Source of the DNA: Ferruginibacter sp.
Lineage (GTDB): Bacteria > Bacteroidota > Bacteroidia > Chitinophagales > Chitinophagaceae
Assembly: GCA_014379625.1 (NCBI GenBank)
Contig: JACMLJ010000058.1
Location: forward strand, 1 to 64,000
Reading direction: 5' to 3'
DNA: 64,000 bases
Below, in pieces: positions 46,811 through 57,600 of the stretch; the stretch's first letter is position 1, and every line of letters begins with the position of its first letter. The notes under the pieces were generated by a model. It saw only the letters and a list, made by a program, of their open reading frames with translations, ran no database searches and was not told the origin of the DNA. Position numbers and translations under genes: made by a program.

Positions 46811-48832
46811 ATGCTTTTAGGATTACAAAATGTGACATTTGAATTTGGGGCCCGGGCCATCGTGGAAGATGCCACCTGGCATATACAACCCAACGAAAGG
46901 ATTGGCTTAATTGGTTACAATGGTACCGGCAAATCAACCCTGTTAAAGGTTTTAACCGGGCAGTACCTGCCAAATAAGGGAACGGTAGAAAAAGGCAGGG
47001 AAACCACCATTGGGTTTTTGCACCAGGACCTGCTGAGTTTTGATACCGAAGATTCTATCCTGGAAGTGGCGATGGGGGCTTTTGAAAGAGTAAAGGAACT
47101 GGAAAAGGAAATTGAAGTAATTGGCAAACAACTCGAATTGACAGGCGATGAAAGTCTTGCCCATGATTATTCAGAAAAATTGCATGAACTGGAAATATTG
47201 GGTGGGTATGATATCCATCATAAAACCGAAGAGATATTACAGGGGCTTGGTTTTCCCAATGAAAGTTTGCACAAACCCTACAAGCTTTTTAGCGGAGGCT
47301 GGCGGATGCGGGTGTTGCTTGCCAAAATGATCCTGATGCATCCCGATGTGCTGCTGCTGGATGAACCTACCAATCACCTTGATCTGCCCTCCATAGAATG
47401 GCTTGAAAAATATCTCAGGGGATACCAGGGAGCGGTAGTGATGGTAAGTCATGACCGTTATTTTTTGGATCGTATGGTAACAAAAGTGGTGGAATTATAT
47501 CAGCAAAGATTACATTTTTATACTGGTAATTATTCTTTTTACGAAACGGAAAAAGCGCTTCGGGTAGATATACAGCAAAAGGCATATGAAAACCAGCAGG
47601 ATTATATCAGGCAGAATGAAAAATTCGTTGAGCGGTTTAAGGCCAAAGCCAGTAAGGCTGCTGCTGCGCAAAGTATTGTAAAGCGACTGGAGAAATTAGA
47701 CAGGATTGAAAATGTAGAAATTGAACGTCCTAATATGCGTATCAACTTTGCAGTTGATAAACAGCCCGGCAGGGTTTTGTGTACGCTTAAGCATATTACC
47801 AAAAGATTTGGCGACCTCACTATCGTTGAAGACACCGGCGCGGAAATTGACCGGGGTGATAAAATTGCTTTGATCGGCGCCAACGGAAAAGGTAAGTCAA
47901 CTTTATTAAGGGTGATTGTGGGTTCGGAAGAATTTACGGGCCAGCGTATATGGGGGCACAATGTTGATGAATCTTTTTATGCACAGCATCAACTTGAAGC
48001 GTTGAATATTAACAACAGTGTGCTGGATGAAATGAAGGAAAGCGGCAGCGGTAAAACCGACCTTGAACTGAGGAGCCTGCTGGGATGTTTTTTATTTAGC
48101 GGCGATGATGTGGATAAACGAATCAAAGTGTTGAGCGGAGGTGAAAAAGCAAGGGTCGCCCTGGCAAAAACGATTGTAAGCAAAGCCAATTTCTTAATGC
48201 TGGATGAGCCTACCAATCACCTAGATATCCATTCGGTTGATTTACTGGTGGATGCTTTAAATAAATATGAAGGAAGTATTGTTTTAGTAAGTCACGACCG
48301 GTATTTTATCAGCAAGATCGCTAATAAAATATGGGAAATTGAAGATCATAAGATCGTAGAATTTAAAGGAAGCTATGCTGAATGGGAAGACTGGAAAGAA
48401 AGAAGGGTTGCAGAAAGCAACCAAAAAAAGACTGATAATACGGTAGCTAAAGCAGACGGTTTGCAGGTGACTGACAACAGGAAAAATTTGAATAGCAGCG
48501 AAAAGCGAAAAAAAGATAATCCGGCTAAAACCGCAGCGAATCACCAGGTCGCACCTGCGGGTAATAACACCCATGTTGACAAAGACCTTAAAAAAGAGTA
48601 CCAAAAAAATAAAAACCGGTTTCAGCAAATAGAAGAGAAACTGGCGCAATTAAATAAAGGAAAGGCCGACCTGGAGTTATTAATGGCTTCACCGGATAAC
48701 TATGCCAATAAAGAGAAATTTCATCAAACAGAAGTATCGTACAAAAAAGTAACGGATGAATTGAGTGATCTGAACAGGGAATATGAAATTGTATTTGAAA
48801 AAGTGATGGAGCTGGAAGAAAAAATGGGATAA
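46811..48832 (+). CDS. ABC-F family ATPase
   Basis: 673 residues with two ABC domains and no membrane segment: Walker A GYNGTGKSTLL and GANGKGKSTLL, signature LFSGGWRMRV and LSGGEKARVAL, Walker B LLLDEPTNHLD and LMLDEPTNHLD. Between them is the P-site tRNA interaction motif linker (~240-320), and a C-terminal coiled coil closes the protein, as in Uup/EttA relatives. The family acts on ribosomes, some members giving antibiotic protection; the exact subfamily cannot be fixed here. Confidence 0.9.
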   Translation: MLLGLQNVTFEFGARAIVEDATWHIQPNERIGLIGYNGTGKSTLLKVLTGQYLPNKGTVEKGRETTIGFLHQDLLSFDTEDSILEVAMGAFERVKELEKEIEVIGKQLELTGDESLAHDYSEKLHELEILGGYDIHHKTEEILQGLGFPNESLHKPYKLFSGGWRMRVLLAKMILMHPDVLLLDEPTNHLDLPSIEWLEKYLRGYQGAVVMVSHDRYFLDRMVTKVVELYQQRLHFYTGNYSFYETEKALRVDIQQKAYENQQDYIRQNEKFVERFKAKASKAAAAQSIVKRLEKLDRIENVEIERPNMRINFAVDKQPGRVLCTLKHITKRFGDLTIVEDTGAEIDRGDKIALIGANGKGKSTLLRVIVGSEEFTGQRIWGHNVDESFYAQHQLEALNINNSVLDEMKESGSGKTDLELRSLLGCFLFSGDDVDKRIKVLSGGEKARVALAKTIVSKANFLMLDEPTNHLDIHSVDLLVDALNKYEGSIVLVSHDRYFISKIANKIWEIEDHKIVEFKGSYAEWEDWKERRVAESNQKKTDNTVAKADGLQVTDNRKNLNSSEKRKKDNPAKTAANHQVAPAGNNTHVDKDLKKEYQKNKNRFQQIEEKLAQLNKGKADLELLMASPDNYANKEKFHQTEVSYKKVTDELSDLNREYEIVFEKVMELEEKMG

Positions 48833-48969
48833 TTATATGTATGGGAAATTAACCAGATTTCGATTTATCTGGCTCCGCGGAATGTAGCGCTAAAATCAGG
48901 TAGCAGATATCTTTTATCATTTTCTTGTCAAAACTTTTGTCACAATTAGTTCAACAAAATATAGTGTCG

Positions 48970-48977
48970 TACCTTTG
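48970..48977 (+). promoter_or_regulatory. Promoter of the peroxiredoxin operon
   Basis: TACCTTTG matches TAnnTTTG, 20 bases before ATG 48997; RNA would start just upstream of the gene. TTTG at 48936 is further away than usual. Confidence 0.5.
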
Positions 48978-48996
48978 CGCCCTAAATAAAAAAGTT

Positions 48997-49629
48997 ATGA
49001 CATTAGTAGGAAAAAAAGCACCGCATTTCACAGCAGGTGCAGTAATAAATGGTGAAGAAATTATTGAAGATTTCAGTTTAAATCAATACCTCGGAAAAAA
49101 GAATGTATTGTTTTTCTTTTATCCCAAAGATTTTACGTTTGTATGTCCCACAGAGATCCATGCATTCCAGGAAAAGCTGGCTGAATTTGAAAAGAGGGAT
49201 ACCATCGTGGTAGGATGCTCTACGGATTCGGAAGAAACACACCTGGCATGGCTGAACACTCCCAAAGATAACGCGGGGATACAGGGCGTCACTTTCCCCA
49301 TAGTTGCCGACAATGCTAAAGTTATCTCGTTGAATTATGGCGTATTGGGCGGTGAATATGTGTATAACAATGAAACAAAAAGCTGGTCCTTTGATGGTGC
49401 ACCCATTGCATACCGGGGCACTTTTTTGATCGACAAGGAAGGTGTCGTGAGGCACGAATCGATCAATGATTTTCCGCTTGGCAGAAATATCGATGAATAC
49501 CTGCGTCTCGTGGATGCACAGTTGCACGTGGAGAAATATGGTGAAGTATGTCCTGCGAATTGGGAAGAAGGGAAAGATGCAATGGTAGCTACTCCCAAAG
49601 GTGTGGGCGAATATTTTTCAACGAATTAA
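48997..49629 (+). CDS. Peroxiredoxin, AhpC/2-Cys type
   Basis: 210 residues. Peroxidatic Cys50 in DFTFVCPTE and resolving Cys in EVCPANW identify a 2-Cys peroxiredoxin that reduces hydrogen peroxide and organic peroxides. ATG 48997 is chosen over an upstream start at 48925 because of the promoter at 48970. A thioredoxin gene follows 46 bp later and may be its reductant. Confidence 0.93.
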   Translation: MTLVGKKAPHFTAGAVINGEEIIEDFSLNQYLGKKNVLFFFYPKDFTFVCPTEIHAFQEKLAEFEKRDTIVVGCSTDSEETHLAWLNTPKDNAGIQGVTFPIVADNAKVISLNYGVLGGEYVYNNETKSWSFDGAPIAYRGTFLIDKEGVVRHESINDFPLGRNIDEYLRLVDAQLHVEKYGEVCPANWEEGKDAMVATPKGVGEYFSTN

Positions 49630-49675
49630 AAATTTGCGGGCGGTTTGGCCGCCTGCATCACTTAATATTCTAATC

Positions 49676-49990
49676 ATGTTAATTGAACTACAGGAAGACA
49701 ATCTTGAAACGGTTTTAGCGGGCAATGAAACAGTAATGGTACAGTTTTCAGCCGGCTGGTGTGGTAACTGCCGGTTGATGAAACCGAAATTTAAACGGAT
49801 ATCCACTGAAAATGAAGCCGTTACTTTTGTTTTGGTTGATGCGGAAAAGTTTCCCAACTCGAGGAAACTGGCGAGTGTAAACAACCTGCCCACTTTTGCT
49901 GGGTTTAAAAAAGGGATATTGATAAACCAGATACAAACCAATAAAGAAGATATTCTAAAAAACTTATTAAATGAAATTACCAGTAATTAG
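49676..49990 (+). CDS. Thioredoxin-like protein
   Basis: 104 residues with active site WCGNC (Cys29, Cys32) and cis-proline in NNLPTF. It lies between the peroxiredoxin and a DUF6952-like gene, overlapping the latter by 20 bases, so it likely feeds electrons to the peroxiredoxin. Confidence 0.88.
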   Translation: MLIELQEDNLETVLAGNETVMVQFSAGWCGNCRLMKPKFKRISTENEAVTFVLVDAEKFPNSRKLASVNNLPTFAGFKKGILINQIQTNKEDILKNLLNEITSN

Positions 49991-50219
49991 ACATATTCAG
50001 CGAACCACAACGGTAGATGAAATCAATCAAACCATCAGCGTACTGGAAAATATTTCAGCGGCACCGTTATTAAAAGATGCCGAGCTGGATGTAATCGGGG
50101 AATTGATCTCTAACCTTTGCGGCGCACTGGAAGTACACCAGATGATTGCAGGTGGAATGCCGGAAAAGGATGCCTGTAATAGTTTTATGAAGAAGGTGCT
50201 GGGGTCTATTGATCAATAA
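49971..50219 (+). CDS. Small DUF6952-like protein
   Basis: 82 residues (MKLPVIRHIQRTTTVDEINQ; ELISNLCGALEVHQMIAGG). A small helical protein that follows thioredoxin in many Bacteroidota. Its start lies 20 bases inside the thioredoxin gene. No function known. Confidence 0.75.
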   Translation: MKLPVIRHIQRTTTVDEINQTISVLENISAAPLLKDAELDVIGELISNLCGALEVHQMIAGGMPEKDACNSFMKKVLGSIDQ

Positions 50220-50274
50220 GCCTTCTTTTGACCTGAATTAATGGGAGACGCACTATCCAATTATTCATTTATCC

Positions 50275-50282
50275 TATATTTG
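50275..50282 (+). promoter_or_regulatory. Promoter of tRNA-Arg
   Basis: TATATTTG matches TAnnTTTG, 12 bases before the tRNA. Confidence 0.6.
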
Positions 50283-50293
50283 CAGACAGTAAA

Positions 50294-50367
<74 letters not shown>

Positions 50368-50391
50368 CTTAAATACATTTGAATTTATTTC

Positions 50392-50427
50392 AAAACCCAG
50401 CAAAGCCTTGATTTTGCTGGGTTTTTG
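50392..50427 (+). terminator. Rho-independent terminator after tRNA-Arg
   Basis: Arms aaacccagcaaa (50393-50404) and tttgctgggttt (50412-50423), then more T. Confidence 0.85.
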
Positions 50428-50655
50428 CTTTTTGGGGATATCAAATTATATCAAATAGTAGCAATATTCTGGTGAACAAATCGTTGAACAAATTTTTTTT
50501 TCAATTTTGTTCACCGGTTTTCGCTGAAATCCTTACCTGTAAGGGAATCTAGCTTTTAACTTTTTAAAATAAGGCCTGTTTTCAAAGCATTTTTTAAGGT
50601 TGTTTCCGTGAACAAATTACCGGTTATTTTTTAAACTAAAAAAATCGAGTAAGTT

Positions 50656-51351
50656 ATGGAAAGAATTAACAGCTTGTCTCTTCAGTGTATGGTACGTAAA
50701 GACAGAAAAAACAGGAAGGAGCAATACCCGGTATATCTGAGGATATCTGTTGGTGGTAAGCGCACCGAATTGATTACCAACGTAGTTATTAGTTTGGATA
50801 AATGGAATGCTGCCAGGGGACGGGTAAAAGGCACTGTAGAAGAAACCAGGCGATGGAACCACCTTTTGGATAATTTGGAGCAGAAAGCCCGGGAAATCTA
50901 TAACCGGCATTTACTGGAAGGTAAAATATTGTCATCGGAAAATATCAAAAACGAAATTACCGGGTTAGAACATGTGAAGCGCTTGCTAATTGCTACTTTT
51001 AAAATTGAAGTAAGCCAAATGCAGTTGATGGAAGGTAACGGATATGCCACAGGCACCACAAAAAACTGGCAGGTAACGTTGCGTCACCTTAAAGAATTTT
51101 TGAAAGATCATTACCGAATTGAGGACATTAGCTTCAGGCAACTTGATCACCGGTTTATAACAGATCTCGACCGATATGCGAGGAACAAATGGAAGTGCAA
51201 AACCAATGCAGTTTTAAAACATTTCCAACGGTTGCAAAAAGTAGTAAAGATCGCACATAACATCAAAGATCCCCATAGGTATGTGTTACAAGGGAGTGAC
51301 ACAACGATGATGCCAGGGGCTGCATCTTTGTTCGGACAAAAATATAAGTAA
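50656..51351 (+). pseudogene. Tyrosine integrase, truncated before its catalytic domain
   Basis: 231 residues: an arm-type DNA-binding N-terminus (QYPVYLRISVGGKRTEL), then the SAM-like core-binding domain (TTKNWQVTLRHLKEFLKDHY ... RFITDLDRYARNKWKCKTNAVLKHFQRLQKVVKIA). The R-H-R-Y catalytic domain is missing; the frame ends soon after with unrelated residues. It stands 290 bp after tRNA-Arg, the classic place for an integrative element, and is probably a relic of one. Confidence 0.8.
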
Positions 51352-51509
51352 AAAAGAACCTTGCTCACTTTGCAAAAGGAAATTATATTTTATCCGTTAC
51401 CTTGCCGGTTTAAAAAAAAATTGCCAGGAGCTTCCCTGTTGTATAAAATTAATCATCTAAAGAATGTTATAGGCACTGGTATCCTGGGGACCCTGCCCTA
51501 AAAAAACGA

Positions 51510-51540
51510 AAGACCCTGGCAACTCACCAGGGCTTTTGCG
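51510..51540 (-). terminator. Terminator after the CsgG-family gene
   Basis: Arms ccctgg (51514-51519) and ccaggg (51527-51532); on the minus strand a T-rich tail follows toward 51500. Confidence 0.6.
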
Positions 51541-51564
51541 TTCAGAGTAATGATACAGTCACGA

Positions 51565-52113
51565 TCAAAGCACCAGTTCTTTTAGGGCCGCTGTTAGCTT
51601 TAGGATCAGCGGTTTCAGCACCTTAGTTTTCATTTCCGCATCACCGCCGGTGGTCATGTTGCTGGTACTTTGTTGTGAGATTTCGCCGTCTTGTTTGACC
51701 TTCCCGGTGGCCACCTCAATGAGTCGGGTTTTCAGCGTGGCGGAGCCTTTGGTGTTATATTCATCGATGGTCCCCGTCAGTATGTAACTGACACCGAGTT
51801 GCTTTCCCACCCGCACCGCTGCGTCTGCCGATGCCCCGTTGACAGCGACCAGATCGGCTTTCGATGCCTCCCTCGTGTGCCTGACATCTACGACGTCAAA
51901 ACGGTCACTTTCCATTAGGTTGAATGCAATGCTGGCCTGAAGCTGCCGCTTCGCTTCTACTGACATGCCCGGCGCATTTGGGCCAGGTGTGAACTCGACC
52001 ACTGCCACTCGTACCTTATTGTTTGCTTTCGAGGTAGCCTGAGCAACTGCTACACCAGTCAGAGCGACTGTTAAAATAACTGATAGAAATCCAGTTTTGA
52101 TGATTCTTTTCAT
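51565..52113 (-). CDS. CsgG/curli-assembly-like exported protein
   Basis: ATG 52113 gives a signal peptide (MKRIIKTGFLSVILTVALTG) and 182 residues. The core VRVAVVEFTPGPNAPGM, RFDVVDVRHTREAS, AVRVGKQLGVSYILTGTIDEYNT follows the CsgG/LpoB-like fold. It lacks a lipobox. A longer frame to 52284 runs into decayed adhesin sequence and is not its start. Role unknown. Confidence 0.75.
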   Translation of the reverse strand: MKRIIKTGFLSVILTVALTGVAVAQATSKANNKVRVAVVEFTPGPNAPGMSVEAKRQLQASIAFNLMESDRFDVVDVRHTREASKADLVAVNGASADAAVRVGKQLGVSYILTGTIDEYNTKGSATLKTRLIEVATGKVKQDGEISQQSTSNMTTGGDAEMKTKVLKPLILKLTAALKELVL

Positions 52114-52149
52114 TGTATAAATATTAATTGATGACATATTCAAGTGTTG

Positions 52150-52440
52150 TGAATTAGATTTATGCTCATCCACTTGTAAGGTGCTCTTCTTACATAGAAT
52201 TGACAAAACCATATGGGAGCTTTGGCTAATAGAACTGTTTGCCGTACCGGTGAAATTAACTGCACTTGATCCCGGGAAAGCCATCCATTGTTAAACAAAT
52301 TTCTGTGTTCTAGAAGGTGAGGGTGCTGTTGCCGGTGAGGTAGAATGATGCACCGGCTGTAATGGTAAGTTGAGCTATTGATGATTTCTTGGTTCGCCAT
52401 TGCTTATTTTTTGATAAAGCAAAAGTGTATAGTTCAACAT
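52150..52440 (-). pseudogene. Decayed fragment of a surface-adhesin repeat gene
   Basis: Read on the minus strand across several frames, the sequence gives QLTITAGASFYLTGNSTLTF and AVNFTGTANSSISQS, patterns common in long T9SS-exported adhesins. Stops and shifts break it. It lies between the CsgG-family gene and other remnants. Confidence 0.4.
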
Positions 52441-52474
52441 CCAAATCAAAGGATATCTTATCCGGTAGTAAGTT

Positions 52475-52744
52475 TTAATTATCTGGCGGCAAGAGGTTTT
52501 GGCAGAACGAAACTATGTTATAAAATTGGGGTATTTTACAATGGTTTGTGACATGATTATTTACCATATAATTTGCCGCTATTGCTATCTGGCTGTTCTT
52601 CAGGATGCTGCCATTGCCGATGTGGCTGCCCGCAACGTAATGCTGCAAGTTCTTGCAGCAGAGACACTGATCTGCATCGAACTGGAGTTTTTCTTTTGCG
52701 ATTGTTTTCCAGTCAGTGGTTTGAGGCTTGTTGATTAAACACAT
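52475..52744 (-). pseudogene. Possible transposase C-terminal remnant
   Basis: An 89-codon frame contains TDWKTIAKEKLQFDADQCLCCKN and HIGNGSILKNSQIAIAAN. The CxCC pattern near a C-terminus recalls IS91-like transposases, but the match is from memory and weak. No intact partner lies upstream. The rest of 52745-53166 holds no recognised gene. Confidence 0.3.
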
Positions 52745-53166
52745 TTGTAATTACTGCCGCTAAAATGCCACGGCTCATTTACCATCATACGGCACAGGTA
52801 GCTATTAATCTCTTCCGTGCTTACTTCGTGCTGACAAGGGTTAAATTGAATGGCAACCTAAGCTACGTTGCGATTGTAATTGAAAATCAAACCCTTGCTG
52901 CTTTGGTTAATCGTGACTTATTAAATAAATTTGGCGTATGCATTTGCAAAACCTGATATGCCTTTCTTTGCCTTAATTACATCAATATTGTACTGCTTTT
53001 TGATAGTACTCTTTTTTAAAAGATTCGTGGACTTTTAAGTTCTATCTCAATGTTAAGGCAAAGAAAGGCTATGTTGTTGATTTTACTTAATATCCAGGTA
53101 GCATTTAATATTTTATAATTGCTAGTATAGCCAAACAAGACCATCGTCATTTAGAAACAAAACACC

Positions 53167-53430
53167 ATGAAGTATTTATTCTGGAGCTGCTGGAGCCTTG
53201 AGATCGCAACAGTTTTTTATTGGATCGCCAAAGAAGTGAACCTTTCATATGAGCCCGATCCTCTATCTTCTTATATCGGGCTTTACTTAATGATCGTACT
53301 GGCTTGCCGGTTTGACTTCGATATGCAAAAGTTATCAACGATGATGGTGGTATTGCCGGCGATTCCATTATTTGCACTGGCAACATTGTTTTCATTTAGC
53401 CCTTACAAAACAGTAACGGTAAAAAAATAG
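53167..53430 (+). CDS. Small membrane protein of unknown function
   Basis: 87 residues with three hydrophobic segments (LFWSCWSLEIATVFYWIA; YIGLYLMIVLACRF; MVVLPAIPLFALATLFSF). Similar small membrane proteins occur in Bacteroidota. ATG 53167 stands alone, with a terminator at 53473. Confidence 0.6.
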   Translation: MKYLFWSCWSLEIATVFYWIAKEVNLSYEPDPLSSYIGLYLMIVLACRFDFDMQKLSTMMVVLPAIPLFALATLFSFSPYKTVTVKK

Positions 53431-53472
53431 CAAAGCAGATTCATACATTATATGAAGTTTTGGTTTAAGCTC

Positions 53473-53493
53473 CCGCCCCTGGCGGTTTTTTTT
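53473..53493 (+). terminator. Terminator after the small membrane protein
   Basis: Stem ccgcc / ggcgg with a 3-base loop followed by eight T. Confidence 0.65.
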
Positions 53494-53654
53494 ATGTTAT
53501 CATCAATGTACATTCCCTGTTAAATGCTTAGGCTTATTTTGTTGCCTTACCAAATACAGCCGGAACTTAAGCCGCCGTCCGGATAAGGTCTAATCTCATC
53601 ACCACCGTTAAATATACCGGCGGTTGTGTTTAAGGAAATGACGTACCATGCACA

Positions 53655-53683
53655 ACACAAAAAAGCCCGCCGGGAGGGCGGGC
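53655..53683 (-). terminator. Terminator of the kinase/regulator operon
   Basis: GC-rich stem gcccgcc (53665-53671) and ggcgggc (53677-53683) with an A-run on its left, which becomes a T-run on the minus strand. The interval 53494-53925 otherwise holds no gene. Confidence 0.75.
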
Positions 53684-53925
53684 AGCCAGTAGTGTATGGA
53701 TTGTTTTACATGGCGACACTGAAACCGAAACTTAATATTTTTTGGCTATACTTTATTTTTTTGCAGAGGGTAGATGATTTTATGACGTAAAGATGGATCT
53801 TTTGCAATGCTTATTAAAATGAATTGAAACGAAATGTCATAAAATTTAAATGAAGCGCATAAAAATCATAAGGAACGGTGCGTAGCCGTTGGTGATTTGC
53901 TGTAAACACCTGTAATATCATTGAA

Positions 53926-54663
53926 TCAGCGTTTTAAAAACCTAACCAGGCTTTCTTTTTTTCTCCGGGATACTTCCAAGCTTGAACCATCTTTCAAATG
54001 CAGTAACCCTTCCCGATCGTACTCTTTAATAAAATTATAGTTTACCAGGTGCATCCTGTGCACCCGAATAAACGAACCGCTGCTGCTGAGTACTTCTTCA
54101 TATTCTTTTAATGTTTTGGCTGCAATAAAGCTCTTGCCATTGGTGAAAAATAATTTGGTGTAGTTGCGGTCGGCCTGCAAACGGATGATTTCATCGAGGC
54201 CAACGTATTTTATTGTTGACGTGCCGGGCAAGGCAAGTTTTCGGTTTTGAGAGGAGATGTTTTGGATAAAATTTTTGTACAACTCACCACCGGCAGGGGC
54301 GTACAAACGCTTTGCTTTATACCTTTCTACTGCTTTTACCAATTCGCCCGCATCAACGGGTTTTAGCAGGTAATCCAATGCGCTGAAACGGATAGCCTGT
54401 ATGGCAAACTCATTGTAGGCTGTGGTAAAGATCACTTCAAATGTCCAGGTATCAACAGCATTCAGCAGGTCAAAGCCGCTTTGCTGTGGCATTTGTATGT
54501 CGAGAAATACAATATCCGGCTGAAAGTTTTTTAACAGCTGTAAGGCTTCCCTTACACTATTGGCAGTAGTAATTTCATTTATCTCCGGGCAATTTTGCAG
54601 CAGCAGATATTTGAGTAACTCAATAGACGGTTGTTTGTCGTCAACCAGTAGTGCTTTTATCAT
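53926..54663 (-). CDS. LytTR-family response regulator
   Basis: Receiver domain with Asp55 in IVFLDIQMPQ, TTAYNEFA and LLKPVD; a LytTR DNA-binding domain follows (IIRLQADRNYTKLFF ... IRVHRMHLVNYNFI). Its start overlaps the kinase stop by 4 bases, so it is the partner of the propeller kinase. Confidence 0.92.
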   Translation of the reverse strand: MIKALLVDDKQPSIELLKYLLLQNCPEINEITTANSVREALQLLKNFQPDIVFLDIQMPQQSGFDLLNAVDTWTFEVIFTTAYNEFAIQAIRFSALDYLLKPVDAGELVKAVERYKAKRLYAPAGGELYKNFIQNISSQNRKLALPGTSTIKYVGLDEIIRLQADRNYTKLFFTNGKSFIAAKTLKEYEEVLSSSGSFIRVHRMHLVNYNFIKEYDREGLLHLKDGSSLEVSRRKKESLVRFLKR

Positions 54664-57600
54664 ACTTCATCAATATTATAGTAAGGAATGATCAGTTTTA
54701 TTCTGGTGCCGGATGGCTGTACGTCTTCTGTGATCATGCTGGCCTCTTTGCTTGTTTTTTGTTTTAGCAACAGCAGCCTTTGTCTTATAAGCGTGGTTGC
54801 CTTGCCGTTATAAGGAAAATTGTTGAGGCTTCTTTCTTTTATTGCGCCGGCCGCTTTTCTGCCAACACCATTGTCCTCCACAATACACACCAGGTTATCA
54901 TCCTGGTCGTTAATAAATGAAATAGAAAAATATTTCTCTCCTTCTTTGTGCAGCAATCCGTGCCAGATGGCATTCTCAACCAAGGGCTGCACCATCAGTG
55001 GCGGTATCAAAATATCTTCTGTATCAAGACTATCGTCCACCGTAACCTCGTAGCGGAAACTGGAATCAAAGCCCAGCGACTCCAGCCGGATATACATGTG
55101 AAGCATTTTCAGTTCATCCTCCAGGGTGATAAATGTTTTATCAGCATACTGCAGTACAGATCGCAAAAAGCTGGAAAAAACGGAGAGGTATTTGTATGCT
55201 TCGTTCGTTTGCTGAGATACGATCAGGTGCTGGATGGAATTCAATGAATTAAAAAGAAAATGGGGGTTCATTTGCAGCCGCAGGTTGATGAATTGAGTCT
55301 CCATCATTTTATTATTCACCTCTTCTACCTGCCGGATGGCCAGTTGCATGCGTTCAACTGCCATCGTTACTGATAATTTTGCTGCGCAGATAGCGGCAAT
55401 GCTTTGTAGTGTTTCCAAATGTTTTTTTGTAAAGAAATTTTTCTGCTTGTTTTCTGAATCAATAACGCCAATGGTTCTTTCATTGTGAATGATCGGTACC
55501 ACCATTTCAGATAGTCTTACTTCGTCGTCTACCATATAGCGCCTGTCTTTCGAAGTATCGTTGACGATCTCTGCTACGCCCTTTTCCGCAACATAACCGG
55601 TAATGCCTTTTCCTAAGGGGATCTCAATCGGATTGAGGATTTCAAATTTCCTGGGGCTTTTGGCTCCGTATGCAGCACGCTGCACCAGCATTCGCCTGTC
55701 TTCATCCAGCATATATATTACACAGTCTTCAAAGCCAAGTCTTGAAATACAGTTACGGGTAATATCCCACAATATATCCCCTGTACTGCCATGTTCATGC
55801 CCTGAATTGGCAAAATAGTCGATCGTTTGCTGGTGATTTTCGTTTATGCGTTGCCGCTTTTTGTATAGTAAATAAGCTACGAATATGCCAGCGACTGCTG
55901 TAAGTGCCATCAGCCTGAACCACCATTGCTGCCACCATGGTTTTAGTACCTGCAGCTGAATGATCTCTTTTGCATCAAACCATTTTTTCCCATCATAACT
56001 TACCGAAGGCTGAAAAAGGTACATTCCAGCAGGGAGGTTATTCATTCTAACAGTTCCGTTGTTGCCGTTGCTGATCCATTGTTCTTTTTCTCCCAACCGG
56101 TAGCGGAATTGCAGCTCATAAGGACGGAGATATTCCGGAGCACTGATATTGATAACAAAGCTGCGGTTAAAGTAATCAGCCTTGTAAGGTCCGCTGGTTT
56201 TAAAAAACACTGAGTCATCATTTCCAACAGAAGCCGACACCACAAAGGGATGCAATTCACCGTTATTTTTATTTATTTCAGCAGGATCAAAAAAGTTGAA
56301 CCCTGCCTTGCCCCCTGCGAAGATCAAACCTGACTTTGTAAGAAATAATCCATTGCTGTTGAAGGCCTGTGGCTGTATATTATCCGCTGCATCAAAAACC
56401 TCTGATTCATTTGAAAGAGGCTTATACCGTAGCAAGCCTGCATCTGTTCCCAGCCATACATCCCCGCTGGCATCTTTTTGCAGGCAATAAATAAAACGGC
56501 TTGCAGGTACTGCTGCTACTTTTCTAAATAGGGTTATAGCATTGCTGTTTAGTTTTATTTCATAAAGCCCTTTGCTGCCGATAAAAAAATGCCCCGGCGC
56601 CCATTCACATATTGCTGCCACCCGCTGATCTGGCAATGAGTCGGATATGCCAGCAAGAAGATTGAAATTGGTATCGTAACAATACAGGCCGCGTGTGGTT
56701 CCAAGCCAGATGCGCCCTTCGCTATCCTGTATTGCGCTGCGGCTGGGGCCGTGTCTAGTGGGTATGTTTATCATCCTGGCCTTGAACGTAATACGGTTAA
56801 CCAGGTAACAATGGCTGGCACCAGTAATGAAGATATTGCCATCGCTAAGCGCTTCCATTTTCCATATAAAATCTTCGTTCAATGCGTTGGCTGTTTTGAT
56901 ACCATTGCTGTCTTTGGCAAACCTGGGCCGGATAAATGACCCCTTTACCGTGTCCATCAGCCAGAGTCCTTTGCCGCCAGTGGCGGTCCACAGTTTATTG
57001 TTTGCAAACAACAGGTAGCGGATACTGGGGAAATTTATGCCATTTTTAGATTGGGAGGGTGTGTATGTTTGTAATTGCCCGGTAGTCATATCCAGTAGCG
57101 CAATGCCGGCAACCGTTGCTATCCAAACCCGTCCTGCATTATCTTCTGCAAAACCCCTGGTGTCAATATCAGGAAAGTTATTGCCATGATAACTGTAATC
57201 TCTTATATGCTGTATGATACCGGCATTGCTGTTAAAGAAGCAAATGCCATCTGCATGAGTCATGTACACGTTGCCGTTATCATCATGAAAAAAATGTTTT
57301 ATGGAAGTATTGCTGGTAACCGGTCTTCCTTTGTGATAAATGACTGGCTGGCTAAACTGTTTTGTAAGATTGTTATACTCCACCACGCCGGTATTGGAGG
57401 AAAGCAGGAAACGGCTGGCTTTCATCTGCACACCACCAAAAAGCCTTACAAACACTGCCTTCGGAGCGTTTTTGATATCGTTGGGTAGCACTTCTTTTCT
57501 TTCTCCGGTACTAAAATTGCAGCGCCATGTTTGCGAATCCCAGTTACTTACTAATAATTCACTTTCTCCAATACCAAGTATATAGAAAGCTGCACGAAAA

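Noticed and set aside
52140-52284. N-terminal extension of the CsgG-family gene up to 52284
   Set aside because: The extension encodes adhesin-remnant sequence and would bury a perfectly good signal peptide that starts at 52113.
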